Assembly: GCF_000800015.1 (NCBI RefSeq)
Contig: NZ_JUGR01000001.1
Coordinates: 3,348,001-3,412,000, forward strand
Source of the DNA: Terriglobus sp. TAA 43
GTDB taxonomy: Bacteria > Acidobacteriota > Terriglobia > Terriglobales > Acidobacteriaceae
Reading direction: 5' to 3'
Length of the DNA stretch: 64,000 bases
Shown piece by piece: positions 42,967 through 51,419 of the stretch. The notes under the pieces are model-generated. The model saw only the letters and a list, made by a program, of their open reading frames with translations, was not told where the DNA came from and made no database searches. The first letter of the stretch is position 1; each line of letters opens with the position of its first letter. Made by a program: the position numbers and the translations under genes.

Positions 42967-43210
42967 TTAGATGACCGACCTGCAAAGCAGGTGGGGGAAC
43001 AACGTCGGTTGAACCAACATTCATTGAACAGGGGTTCGGCTCGTATACATGGTTCGGTGTGCAGTGTCCGCCAGTCCGGAATGCCTAAAGAGCCACGGCT
43101 GAATCCCACCGCTTATTAGCGGGTTCACCGGCGCTTCCAACACGGCCCAGTGGGTCGGTCCTCGCTTGATTGAAACGGTGGCTCTTTCATGGAGCCACCG
43201 TTTTGTTTTG
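42967..43210 (+). ncRNA. Candidate structured non-coding RNA of unknown family (6S-like?)
   Basis: A plus-strand transcript of about 240 bases with its own promoter and terminator and no credible reading frame. GACCGACC (42973-42980) pairs perfectly with GGTCGGTC (43153-43160), closing a roughly 190-base domain. Inside, GTGT and CGCC (43064-43072) can pair with GGCG and ACAC (43130-43143), and CCGCT-TATT-AGCGG forms a local hairpin. ACCGAC can instead pair with GTCGGT (43004-43009) and ACCTGC with GCAGGT nearby, so two folds compete. Size and closing stem suit 6S RNA, but the two alternative 5' folds also suit a riboswitch-like element. I could not match a family. Confidence 0.55.
43175..43208 (+). 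terminator. Terminator of the candidate RNA
   Basis: ACGGTGGCTC (43175-43184) pairs perfectly with GAGCCACCGT (43192-43201) around a seven-base loop, followed by TTTGTTTTG. It lies 99 bases before the Lgt-like gene, so the RNA ends before that gene. Confidence 0.9.
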
Positions 43211-43306
43211 CCGAATGCATGTCATGGTTTCGGGGAATTGCTGTGGTGATCTTTCCAGGTTGAGAACTGTGAAGAGATTCCCAAGTATTCTTAAAGACAG
43301 CGTCTT

Positions 43307-44047
43307 ATGCACCCGCATCTCTTCCGTATCGGCCCGGTGACTGTCCCCACGTTTGGGGCGATTGCTGCATTGGGGCTGGTGTTGGCGATTTCGCTGGCGG
43401 CGCGTGGTGCGCGGGTGATGCGGCTGAATGAGGATGCCGTGTGGAACCTGTGTCTATGGATGGCTGCAGGAACCTTGGTGCTGTCGCGACTGATTATTGT
43501 GGCGCAGGTGTGGAAGTCGTTCGCGAAGTATCCGCTGTACATTTTGACGTTGCCCACGGTGACGAAGTGGGGATTGTTGCTGGCGCTGGTTAGCGGCGCG
43601 GTGTACATGCTGGTCAAACGGATGCCGTGGTTGCGCACGCTGGATGCGCTGGCTCCTGCGGCGCTGTTGTTGCAGGCGTTTCTGCACCTCGGGACACACT
43701 TCTCTGGCGATGATCTTGGATTGGCCACAACGTCGCGGTTGGGTGTGGTGTTTGGCGATCAGGGATATCATCCTGTTGCGTTGTATTCCGCGGTGTTGAC
43801 GCTGGTGGCGTGTGCGGTGGCGTTTGTGTGGCTGCATCGTGAGTCGCAGCCGGGCGAGACGTTTGGGCTTGGGCTGACGCTTGCTGCACTGATTCGGTTT
43901 TTTGTGGATACACTTCGTCCGGGCTGGGTTCTGCCGGAGACGATGCTTGGCAACCTGCTGCGGGTGGACCAGCTTGTGCTGATGTTGCTGGCGGTGGGGG
44001 GGTTGAGTTTTTTCTTTCAACGAAAGGGCGTGCGTTATGCCCAGTAA
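43307..44047 (+). CDS. Lgt-like (prolipoprotein diacylglyceryl transferase-related) membrane protein, probably degenerate
   Basis: 246 residues with about seven membrane spans. The order of motifs follows Lgt: HPHLFRIGPVTVPTFGAIAALG at the start, TLVLSRLIIVAQVW (for GARLGYVL), a central helix at TVTKWGLLLALVSGAV, LHLGTHFSGDDLG (for GRIGNFINGELWG), YHPVALYSA (for HPTQLYE), and a C-terminal membrane helix. In true Lgt the SFHGG histidine and the arginine of GRxGNFIN are key; here both are missing. It may be a paralogue with another role. No other Lgt lies in the window. The 3' end overlaps the pseudouridine synthase gene. Confidence 0.75.
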   Translation: MHPHLFRIGPVTVPTFGAIAALGLVLAISLAARGARVMRLNEDAVWNLCLWMAAGTLVLSRLIIVAQVWKSFAKYPLYILTLPTVTKWGLLLALVSGAVYMLVKRMPWLRTLDALAPAALLLQAFLHLGTHFSGDDLGLATTSRLGVVFGDQGYHPVALYSAVLTLVACAVAFVWLHRESQPGETFGLGLTLAALIRFFVDTLRPGWVLPETMLGNLLRVDQLVLMLLAVGGLSFFFQRKGVRYAQ

Positions 44048-45467
44048 AAATATGTTGCCGAAAGGCAAGCGTCGGCAGTCTGTGAAGGCGGATTACCGCA
44101 CACAGCGGGATGCGGCGCGCGATGCAGAAGCTGCAGAGCTGGCGGTGACGGAAGCCGTGCTCTATGGCGAAGAAGTTCCCGCGGTGAAGCCTGTGATTCC
44201 GAACACGGCTGTGCCGGATAAGCGTGGCAAGGGATATCAGAAGAGCGGCAAGCGGCAGCAGCGGGAAACGACCGTAGCGAAGGAGCTGCCTGCGTCCTCG
44301 ATGGACGAGGATGATGAGTTGATTCTGCCGGTGGAGGCTGTCTCTTCCTCTGGTGGATTGACCACGACGCGCACGCTGGTTGCTACGCCTGAAGCGCGTG
44401 GCATGCGGTTGGATGCCTATCTGGCATGGGCGCTGCCGGAGATCAGCCGTGCGCGCGCGCAGTTGTTAATTGAGCATGGCCAGGTGCGTGTGAGTGGTTC
44501 GTCTGCGAAGGCGAAGTACAAGATGCACGGCAATGAGCAGATTGTGGTGGAAGGCGAGCCGCAGCCCGCGCCGCTGCGTGCCACGGCGGAAGATATTCCG
44601 CTGAGCATTGTGTATGAAGACAAGCACATGGCCGTGATTGATAAGCCTGCGGGCATGATGGTGCATGCGGGCAGCGGTCTTACCGATGATGCTCGCAGCA
44701 GTGGAACGTTGGTGAACGCGCTGCTGTTTCATTTCAAGGACAAGCTGAGCGATGTGGGCGGGGCGCTGCGTCCGGGCATTGTGCATCGCCTGGACAAGCA
44801 GACCAGCGGGTTGATCATGGTGGCGAAGAGTGATGCGGCGCATCGTGCGCTGGCCGAGAAGTTCTCAGAGCGGTCGCTTGAGAAGCGCTACATCACTCTG
44901 GTGCATCGGCATGTGAAGAGTGATCGCGGCATCATCGATTTGCCGATTGCGCGCGATCGTCTGCGTCGTACGCGCATGACCACGCGTGTGGGGAACCGCT
45001 ACCTGACCACGGACAGCCACGGCACACCTGCGAAGCGTCATCCGGATGAGCCGGAAGAGCGCACCTCGCGGAGGCCGAATGATCCGCGTCCGGCGCGCAG
45101 TCTGTACACCGTGCTGGAGCGCCTGCACACCACCGCTGGCGATTTCACATTGCTGGACGTGAAGATTGAAACGGGCCGCACGCATCAGATCCGCGTCCAC
45201 ATGCAGTCGCTGGGGCATCCGGTGGTGGGCGATACGTTGTACGGCGCGCCCGCGAAGATTCCGGGGATAAAAGCAGAGGGTACTGGGCCGACACTGCATC
45301 GTAATTTTCTTCACGCAGCGCATTTGGTGCTGGAACATCCGATCACAGGAAAAGAACTGGATCTGGAGGCTCCCCTGCCGGAAGAACTTGCGTCTCTCTT
45401 AGAGCAGCTTCGTGCGCTGGAAATTCCGGCGGCGCCCGCCAAGCCAAAACACGCCGAGGATTGGTAA
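44037..45467 (+). CDS. RluA-family pseudouridine synthase with N-terminal extension
   Basis: 476 residues. An S4 domain (RLDAYLAWALPEISRARAQL, about 124-185) precedes the RluA catalytic domain with PAGMMVHAGSG, GIVHRLDKQTSGLIMVAK (HRLDxxTSG, catalytic Asp) and TGRTHQIRVHMQSLGHPVVG. This matches RluD-type enzymes, which make pseudouridines in 23S rRNA helix 69 or similar. The first 120 residues are charged and repetitive (KRRQSVKADYRTQRDAARDA) and absent from standard RluD. Its ATG overlaps the Lgt-like stop by 11 bases. Confidence 0.9.
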   Translation: MPSKNMLPKGKRRQSVKADYRTQRDAARDAEAAELAVTEAVLYGEEVPAVKPVIPNTAVPDKRGKGYQKSGKRQQRETTVAKELPASSMDEDDELILPVEAVSSSGGLTTTRTLVATPEARGMRLDAYLAWALPEISRARAQLLIEHGQVRVSGSSAKAKYKMHGNEQIVVEGEPQPAPLRATAEDIPLSIVYEDKHMAVIDKPAGMMVHAGSGLTDDARSSGTLVNALLFHFKDKLSDVGGALRPGIVHRLDKQTSGLIMVAKSDAAHRALAEKFSERSLEKRYITLVHRHVKSDRGIIDLPIARDRLRRTRMTTRVGNRYLTTDSHGTPAKRHPDEPEERTSRRPNDPRPARSLYTVLERLHTTAGDFTLLDVKIETGRTHQIRVHMQSLGHPVVGDTLYGAPAKIPGIKAEGTGPTLHRNFLHAAHLVLEHPITGKELDLEAPLPEELASLLEQLRALEIPAAPAKPKHAEDW

Positions 45468-45479
45468 ACTACGCCCCGT

Positions 45480-46502
45480 ATGGCAGTTTTTCGCAAGTTC
45501 GCAGTTTTAGCCGCCGGCACCGTTGCACTGGTGGCCACATCGATCACTTTGTCCGCTCAGCAGCAGCCGTCCGCACCGCTTCCACCGGCGAATACGAATG
45601 CGCAACCCGGGGCGGCTCCTCCGCAGAGCGAGCAGCCCACGGGGGATGCACAAGGTGGCGGCTATACGCTGAAGGCCTTTGTGCCTGAGGTGTACCAGGT
45701 GTTCACGGTTACGGATAAGAAGGGCCACTTTGTTACCGGCCTGAAACAGCAGGACTTTGGCCTGTTGGACGATGGTCGTCATCCGGAGCGCATCATCAGC
45801 TTTACGCAGCAGGCAAATCTGCCGCTGCGCATTGGCATCATGCTGGACACATCCAACTCCATCCGCACGCGCTTTCAGTTTGAACAGCAGGCGGCGACGG
45901 AGTTTCTGTTGCAGGTGTTGCGTCCACGTCAGGACGCGGCATTTGTCAGCGGTTTTGATGTGCGACTGGACCTGGTGCAGGATTACACCAACTCCATCGA
46001 CAAGCTGAGCACGGCGATTGAGAAGCTGCGGCCCGGTGGCGGTACGGCGTTCTTCGATGCGATCTATCAAACGTGCCGCGACCAGATGCTGACGGTGACC
46101 AGCAACGAGACGATTCGTAAGGCGCTGATTGTGGTTTCTGACGGTGAGGATAACTACTCGCGCGTGCAGGAACAGGAAGCCATTAAGGAATGCCAGCGCG
46201 CGGATACGCTGGTGTACACCATCTCCACCAATGTTTCGCCGTCGCGCGACAAGGGTGACGATGTGTTGATGCGTTTGAGCGAAGCGACCGGCGGACGCAC
46301 CTTCTTCCCCCTGAAGATTGAAGATGTGGCCAAGGGATTCCAGGAGATTGAGACGGAACTGCGTTCGCAGTATTCGCTGCGCTATCGTCCGGCTGATCTG
46401 AAGCAGGATGGCTCTTTCCGTACGATCTATCTCTCTACGGTTGACCAGCGCTATCACGTGCGTGCGCGTAAGGGATACTTCTCGCCGAAGCCTCCGCAAT
46501 AG
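45480..46502 (+). CDS. VWFA-related Acidobacterial domain protein (second of two)
   Basis: 340 residues with a signal peptide (AVLAAGTVALVATSITLSAQ). The VWA metal site is IMLDTSNSIRTR (DxSxS), followed by KLRPGGGTAFFDAIY, LIVVSDGEDNYSR and the C-terminal SQYSLRYRPADL and YHVRARKGYFSPK. Fits TIGR03436. It is the compact form: the Gly-rich inserts of the homologue at 24838 are missing. It starts 13 bases after the pseudouridine synthase gene. Its TAG stop overlaps the first bases of a double-hairpin repeat. Function unknown. Confidence 0.9.
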   Translation: MAVFRKFAVLAAGTVALVATSITLSAQQQPSAPLPPANTNAQPGAAPPQSEQPTGDAQGGGYTLKAFVPEVYQVFTVTDKKGHFVTGLKQQDFGLLDDGRHPERIISFTQQANLPLRIGIMLDTSNSIRTRFQFEQQAATEFLLQVLRPRQDAAFVSGFDVRLDLVQDYTNSIDKLSTAIEKLRPGGGTAFFDAIYQTCRDQMLTVTSNETIRKALIVVSDGEDNYSRVQEQEAIKECQRADTLVYTISTNVSPSRDKGDDVLMRLSEATGGRTFFPLKIEDVAKGFQEIETELRSQYSLRYRPADLKQDGSFRTIYLSTVDQRYHVRARKGYFSPKPPQ

Positions 46503-46536
46503 GTGCTTCGCACTGTTCTCGACGCCTTCGGCGTGT
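46501..46536 (+). repeat. Double mini-hairpin repeat, copy B
   Basis: Starts inside the TAG stop of the VWFA gene. Hairpin 1 is GGTGC-TTC-GCACT; hairpin 2 and the linker (GTTCTCGACGCCTTCGGCGT) are identical to copy A at 10775. In hairpin 1 the A-T pair of copy A is replaced by G-C, a compensatory change. Confidence 0.7.
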
Positions 46537-46543
46537 GATGCAG

Positions 46544-46580
46544 TTAAAGGGGATGCCTTTGTGGCATCCCCTTTAATTTT
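46544..46580. terminator. Terminator between convergent VWFA and pheT genes
   Basis: A perfect 14-bp stem pairs 46544-46557 with 46563-46576 (GGGGATGCC/GGCATCCCC core) with a five-base loop, followed by TTTT on the plus strand. It could stop both convergent genes. Confidence 0.85.
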
Positions 46581-46595
46581 GGTTTTGTTCGTGGG

Positions 46596-48719
46596 CTATG
46601 CGGCTCGGTGTTTGCCGCCGAGCTTGATGAGCGCCGCAACGATGGCTTCCTGCCATCCTGCGATCTCTTCTTCACGCAGTGTGCGTTCCGGCGATTGGAA
46701 GATAGTGCGGAGGAGGAGCGAGTATTCGCCCTTGGGAACCGCCTTGCCCTTAACGTCGCGGAAGATTTCGATGGGTTGCAGCGAGATCATCTCTGCGATG
46801 TTCAATGCAGCGATGGCCTGCGAGACAGCGGACCAGGTGATGTTGTCTGCGAAGAGGAACGAGAAGTCGCGTTCGACGGCCTGATAGCGCGAAGGTTCTT
46901 TTGCTGCGGGCTGTTTCAGGTCGAAGGCGAAGAGAGCCGGGATGTTCAGCTCTGCGAGGACCACGTTTTCTTTCAGCTTGCGGCGCTCGCGTTCTTCATT
47001 GGTTAGTTCACCGAACCAACCAATGGTCTTGCCTTCGAGCGTGATGGATGCGCCGCGACCGGGAGCAATCCACTTCGGCAGATTGTCTGCTGTGAACGTT
47101 GGTGCACTTGCAACGAAGCGGGAGAGCAGTTCTTCCACTGCGCCTTTGACTTCGAAGAAGAGCGCGTCTGACACGTCGATGGTGCGTGTGGCAGATGCGT
47201 TGCCGTATGCGCCGAGTGTCAGCGAAGGATGCTCGTTCACCTGTGCTGTGGTGCCAATGAAGACGGTGCCGTATTCGAAGAGGCGAACTGCGGCGACGTC
47301 GCGTGTGCTGTTGAGTAGCAGCATGCCAGCCATGCCGGGTAGCAGCGACGGGCGCAGATTGCCTGCTTCCGCATTGAGCGGATTGCCCATGGGCACTGCG
47401 GATTCCGTGGTGAAAATCGCCGAGTCGGTCTCCGAGGCGAAGGTGCTGCTGATGGCTTCTGTCCAGCCGAGCGCGAGCAACGTGGTGCGTACGATTTCTT
47501 CTTTTGCTGCGTGCGGCAGAGCGATAACACCGCCGGAGAAGCTGGGCAGTGTGTCTGCAAAACGGTTGTAGCCGTAGACGCGTGCGATCTCTTCGATGAG
47601 GTCGATTTCGCGTTCGAGGTCGAGACGCCACGAGGGCAATGTGACTTCGTAGGTTGCGGCGTCCGCACTGGGGCGCAGATGGCAGCCGAGTGCTTGCAGA
47701 TATTGCTCCACAACATCTGCAGGAACGAGGTGGCCTGCAGTGCTTTCCTCGATGGTGGTGCCGAGGAGGCGCTGCACTTCTTCGACTGAGAGCGCGACGT
47801 GTGGGCGCTTGGTGGTGCGCAGTTCCTGCGCTTCGATGACGACATCGCTCATGGCGCCGATGGCTTCGCCACCGCATGCTGCGATGACACCGCGCGTGAC
47901 CAGACGATTTGCAAGAGCACATGCGCCGAGGTCGGCTCCGCGTTCGTAGCGGTGCGATGCGTCGGTGTGCAGGCCGTGGCGACGAGAGGTGGCGCGGATG
48001 GTTGCTGGATCGAACCATGCAGCTTCCACGAGGATGTTCTTCGTCTCTTCGGTGACGCGCGAATCCCATCCGCCCATCACACCGGCGAGGCTGAGTGCTT
48101 TCTTCTCATCGGCGATAACAACGTCGTCAGTGGTGAGCGTCTTCTCGCTGCCGTCGAGCAGTGTGATCTTCTCGCCTGCGTGGGCGCGACGCACGATGAT
48201 GCCGCCTTCGATGGTGTCGAGGTCGAAAACGTGCGTGGGGTGACCCATCGAAAGCCAGTTGTAGTTGGTGATGTCGACAGCGTTGGAGATGGGCTTTTGA
48301 CCTATCTGCGCGAAACGCTCTGCGACGATGCCTTCACTGGGCTTGACGGTGACGCCACGGATGACCTGCGCGGTGAAACGGCCACAGAGTTCGGGCGCGT
48401 CGATGCGTACGGGGTACGCACCGTTTGCCTCTGTGGGAACGCAGCCGGTGGGTTCGCCTTCTGCGTTGAGCACGCGACGATCTTCCAGTTGCAGTAGCGG
48501 TACGCCGTAGATGGTGGCGGCTTCGCGTGCGATGCCGTAGTGGTTCATGGCGTCGACGCGATTGGTGGTGATGTCCATTTCGAACAACGAGCCACCATCG
48601 GGCAGAGCGTGTACGCCTTCCACGGCGATGCCGCGGAGGGTGAGGTCGTCGGCGAGTTGCCGATCACTTACTTCGAGCGCGGGAAGATATTCGCGCAGCC
48701 AGTTGCTGAGAATATTCAT
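46596..48719 (-). CDS. pheT: Phenylalanyl-tRNA synthetase beta subunit
   Basis: 707 residues, shorter than the E. coli subunit (795). The start MNILSNWLREYLPALEVSD is canonical, but the EMAP/OB tRNA-binding domain that normally follows about residue 40 is missing: GIAVEGVHALPDG passes directly to FEMDITTNRVDAMNHYGIAR (the B3/4 region). B5 (ITTNRVD, PSWRLDLEREIDLIEEIARV) and the core domain follow, with a complete C-terminal anticodon-binding domain (FSFLFADNITW to GEYSLLLRTIF). PheS2PheT2 charges tRNA-Phe. pheS is 23 bases upstream. Confidence 0.95.
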   Translation of the reverse strand: MNILSNWLREYLPALEVSDRQLADDLTLRGIAVEGVHALPDGGSLFEMDITTNRVDAMNHYGIAREAATIYGVPLLQLEDRRVLNAEGEPTGCVPTEANGAYPVRIDAPELCGRFTAQVIRGVTVKPSEGIVAERFAQIGQKPISNAVDITNYNWLSMGHPTHVFDLDTIEGGIIVRRAHAGEKITLLDGSEKTLTTDDVVIADEKKALSLAGVMGGWDSRVTEETKNILVEAAWFDPATIRATSRRHGLHTDASHRYERGADLGACALANRLVTRGVIAACGGEAIGAMSDVVIEAQELRTTKRPHVALSVEEVQRLLGTTIEESTAGHLVPADVVEQYLQALGCHLRPSADAATYEVTLPSWRLDLEREIDLIEEIARVYGYNRFADTLPSFSGGVIALPHAAKEEIVRTTLLALGWTEAISSTFASETDSAIFTTESAVPMGNPLNAEAGNLRPSLLPGMAGMLLLNSTRDVAAVRLFEYGTVFIGTTAQVNEHPSLTLGAYGNASATRTIDVSDALFFEVKGAVEELLSRFVASAPTFTADNLPKWIAPGRGASITLEGKTIGWFGELTNEERERRKLKENVVLAELNIPALFAFDLKQPAAKEPSRYQAVERDFSFLFADNITWSAVSQAIAALNIAEMISLQPIEIFRDVKGKAVPKGEYSLLLRTIFQSPERTLREEEIAGWQEAIVAALIKLGGKHRAA

Positions 48720-48742
48720 TGCAAATCCTGTGCGCTATCGCG

Positions 48743-49852
48743 CTAAACAAACTGCGACAAGAAACGAAGGTCGCCGGAGTAAAACTGACCGATGTCGCCT
48801 ACGCCATACTTCATCATGGCGATGCGTTCCACACCCATGCCGAAGGCGAAGCCGCTGATCTTCTTGCTGTCGTACGCGGGTTCGAGTCCGTTTTCAATGC
48901 GGCGTTGATCCACTGCGGCGAAGACGGCGGGATCGACCATGCCGCATCCCAGAAGTTCAATCCAGCCGGAGAACTTGCACTTGCGGCAGCCCTTCTGTCC
49001 GCAGAAGGGGCAGGAGATCTGCACGTCGGCGCTGGGCTCCGTGAAGGGAAAGAACGATGGGAAGAAGCGCGTCTTCACGGACGATCCGAAGAACGCTTTC
49101 ATCGCGTGATCGAGCGTGCCCTTCAGGTCGCTGAAGGTGATGTTCGTGTCGACGCAGAGGCCTTCCACCTGATGGAAGATGGGCGAGTGTGTGGCGTCGC
49201 TTTCGTCGTTGCGGTGCACCTTGCCGGGGATGACGATGCGCAGCGGTGGTGGCTGCGAGATCATCGTGCGAATCTGCACGGGCGAAGTGTGCGTGCGCAT
49301 CAACAGGCGCTCGCGTAGCGGCTTCTTGTCCTGGTCGGCGACGACGAGGGTGTCCTGCGTGTCGCGCGCGGGATGGTTCGGCGGGAAGTTGAGCGCCTCG
49401 AAGTTGTAGAAGTCGCTTTCCACTTCGGGCCCGATGCCGATGGAATAGCCCAGCGCGGCGAAGACGGCGGTCATCTCACGCATGGTGCGCGTGAGCGGAT
49501 GCTCCGTGCCGATGGTGCGGCGGATGCCGGGCAGGGAGAGGTCCAGCGATGAACCTTCAGCCGCCATGCTGGTTGGGCCAGCGAGAAGTGCTGCTTCAAT
49601 TTCGTTTTTCAGGGCGTTGAAGCGCATGCCGAGCGACTTCTTCGCTTCGGGCGGCGCGGTCTTCAGCCAGCTTTCGCTGAGCAGCTTCAGGCGGCCCTGT
49701 TTGCGGCCAAGCCAGTCGAGGCGGAAGTTTTCCTGCGCTTCGGGCGTGGTCAGTTGCGCGGCTGCGGAGCGAACTTCGTCCGTGAGTGCGCGGAAAGCCT
49801 GGTCGAGCGAGGCGTCATCGAACGCGCTCAGGGGTGTGATGGTATCCGTCAT
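48743..49852 (-). CDS. pheS: Phenylalanyl-tRNA synthetase alpha subunit
   Basis: 369 residues. Class II core motifs: HPLTRTMREMTAVFAALGYS, NHPARDTQDTLVV, LLMRTHTSPVQIRTM, PSFFPFTEPSADVQ and FGMGVERIAMMKYGV. A Cys-rich segment SCPFCGQKGCRKCKFSGWIE carries four cysteines and a likely zinc site, as in other bacterial PheS with CFCG-type motifs. An N-terminal coiled coil (residues 1-100) recognises the tRNA-Phe body. Lies upstream of pheT in one operon. A tRNA-Phe gene is also in the window but is not linked. Confidence 0.97.
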   Translation of the reverse strand: MTDTITPLSAFDDASLDQAFRALTDEVRSAAAQLTTPEAQENFRLDWLGRKQGRLKLLSESWLKTAPPEAKKSLGMRFNALKNEIEAALLAGPTSMAAEGSSLDLSLPGIRRTIGTEHPLTRTMREMTAVFAALGYSIGIGPEVESDFYNFEALNFPPNHPARDTQDTLVVADQDKKPLRERLLMRTHTSPVQIRTMISQPPPLRIVIPGKVHRNDESDATHSPIFHQVEGLCVDTNITFSDLKGTLDHAMKAFFGSSVKTRFFPSFFPFTEPSADVQISCPFCGQKGCRKCKFSGWIELLGCGMVDPAVFAAVDQRRIENGLEPAYDSKKISGFAFGMGVERIAMMKYGVGDIGQFYSGDLRFLSQFV

Positions 49853-49886
49853 GATGCGTCTTTACAGGATAAACGAGCGCGAGGCG

Positions 49887-51419
49887 CTACAGGGCGAGCC
49901 ACACGATGAGAGCGCATACAGCGCCCAATAGCCAGCTCATGCGATCGGTGATGGCGTAAACGACGGGGTCTTCATGCAACTGGCCGCGGCTGGCCAGCAG
50001 CCAGACTCGGCTGATCCAGAGAATCAGCACCGGTTCGATGAGCCACAGACGGCTCATGTGGGTGTATAGGTGCGCCGCAGTCAGGTTGGAGATGTACATG
50101 CTGAGCACAACGACTGCGGCAAATGCGCTGGAGGTGCCCAGGGCTCGCAGTTGCTCGATGTCGCCGGTGCCGTATCCGCGCCCGGAGGCCTTGTCGCGCC
50201 CGCTGGCGACCATCAGTTCAAGCTCACTGAAGCGTTTGACGAAGGCCAGCGAGAGGAAGAAGAAGATGGAGAATGCGGCCAGCCATTCTGAGATGAACAC
50301 ACCACTGGCAGCCGCACCAGCCAGGAGACGAATGGTGTAAAGGCCGCTGAGGACGATGACGTCGACAAGCATCATCCTCTTCAAAGCAAAGGAATAAGCC
50401 AGCGTGGTGACGGTGTAAATGCCAAGCCACAGGACAAAACTGGCCGGTGCCTGGAGCAGTCCCGTTCGCTGTACAGTCCCGGAGAAATGGCCGGCGGTGT
50501 GCGGTACGAGAACGGCGAGCACCACGGCAATCAGGAAAAACGCCACCACAATTGCTACACCCGCAATGGGTGAGAGGTCTCCGGAGGCGAAGGGCCTGAG
50601 GCGCTTTCGCGGGTGGCGGCGATCTGCTTCGATGTCGAGCAGATCGTTGATGATGTAGGTCGCGCTGGCGCAGAAGGACAGGGAGAAGAACGCCAAAAGG
50701 CAGGCGATCAAGCTGCGCCCTGAGAAGTCGTGGGCCAGGATGGTGGGCAGGAAGATGAGGGCATTCTTCGCCCACTGGTGCGCCCGGATGGTCTTCAAAA
50801 AGACCTTGGATGTGGACCTGCGGTCGATAAATTCGCGGTGAATGGCGGTGCGGTCGGCCTGGAGGGCCTTCCGCAGTTTCCGGTGCGGATTGGCGACCAT
50901 GGGCAGGACGCTTTCACGTAGGAGTGTGCGATCGGGAATGGCGTTGCCGATGTAGGTAAAGCCTTCGGGGAAGCGGTCCTGAAAAGCCTTCAGCTTGTTG
51001 GATCCCGCCAGATTCAGGGTGCCATCGGAGGCGAGTACACCCGTGAACAGGTCGCCAAAGTGGTCAGCGACTTGTTGCGCAAACCCAATGTCTGCCGCAG
51101 TTGCGAGATAAATGCGGCGTCCCAGAGCGTGCTGTTCCCACAGGTATTCCAGCAGCGGCTGGTTGTAGGGCAGAAATTCGACATCGACCTGGGCTCGGCC
51201 GGTGATTTCGCGCTTGAACCCTGCCCGGCCCTTGCTGACCCAGCGGTGCCAGTGCAGCGGGGAAGCGGGTTGCTGACGGACCAGCAGGAGAACCGCGTCG
51301 ATGAGGGTGTCGCTTTTTACCAGGGTGCCGTCGAGGTCGACGCACAGAGGCACATCATTGGCCTCATTCGCCTCTGGGTATACAGTTGCGGCGACGCCGG
51401 ACAGGCGATCGTCTTCCAT
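49887..51419 (-). CDS. HAD-hydrolase/UbiA prenyltransferase fusion
   Basis: 510 residues. The N-terminal 200 residues are a HAD-type phosphatase: VPLCVDLDGTLVKSDTL (DxDGT nucleophile) and YIGNAIPD near residue 160. From about 210 there is a UbiA-type prenyltransferase with several spans and the prenyl-diphosphate motif IINDLLDIEADRRHP (NDxxDxxxD). Homologues include the decaprenyl-phosphate phosphoribosyltransferase group; fused forms probably attach a prenyl group to a phosphorylated acceptor and remove the phosphate. The product is unknown. It lies 34 bases after pheS on the same strand in the transcriptional order, but there is no proof of shared expression. Confidence 0.87.
   Translation of the reverse strand: MEDDRLSGVAATVYPEANEANDVPLCVDLDGTLVKSDTLIDAVLLLVRQQPASPLHWHRWVSKGRAGFKREITGRAQVDVEFLPYNQPLLEYLWEQHALGRRIYLATAADIGFAQQVADHFGDLFTGVLASDGTLNLAGSNKLKAFQDRFPEGFTYIGNAIPDRTLLRESVLPMVANPHRKLRKALQADRTAIHREFIDRRSTSKVFLKTIRAHQWAKNALIFLPTILAHDFSGRSLIACLLAFFSLSFCASATYIINDLLDIEADRRHPRKRLRPFASGDLSPIAGVAIVVAFFLIAVVLAVLVPHTAGHFSGTVQRTGLLQAPASFVLWLGIYTVTTLAYSFALKRMMLVDVIVLSGLYTIRLLAGAAASGVFISEWLAAFSIFFFLSLAFVKRFSELELMVASGRDKASGRGYGTGDIEQLRALGTSSAFAAVVVLSMYISNLTAAHLYTHMSRLWLIEPVLILWISRVWLLASRGQLHEDPVVYAITDRMSWLLGAVCALIVWLAL

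Noticed and set aside
42967-43210. Interpretation of the RNA as tmRNA, RNase P RNA, SRP RNA or a cobalamin riboswitch
   Set aside because: None of the conserved cores of these families (GGTTCGA-CCA end, GAGGAAAGTCC core, GGAAGCAGCC loop, cobalamin boxes) is visible.
42967-43306. Riboswitch controlling the Lgt-like gene
   Set aside because: Not excluded, but the terminator is followed by 99 bases before the gene, and a separate promoter could lie there; a free RNA fits better.
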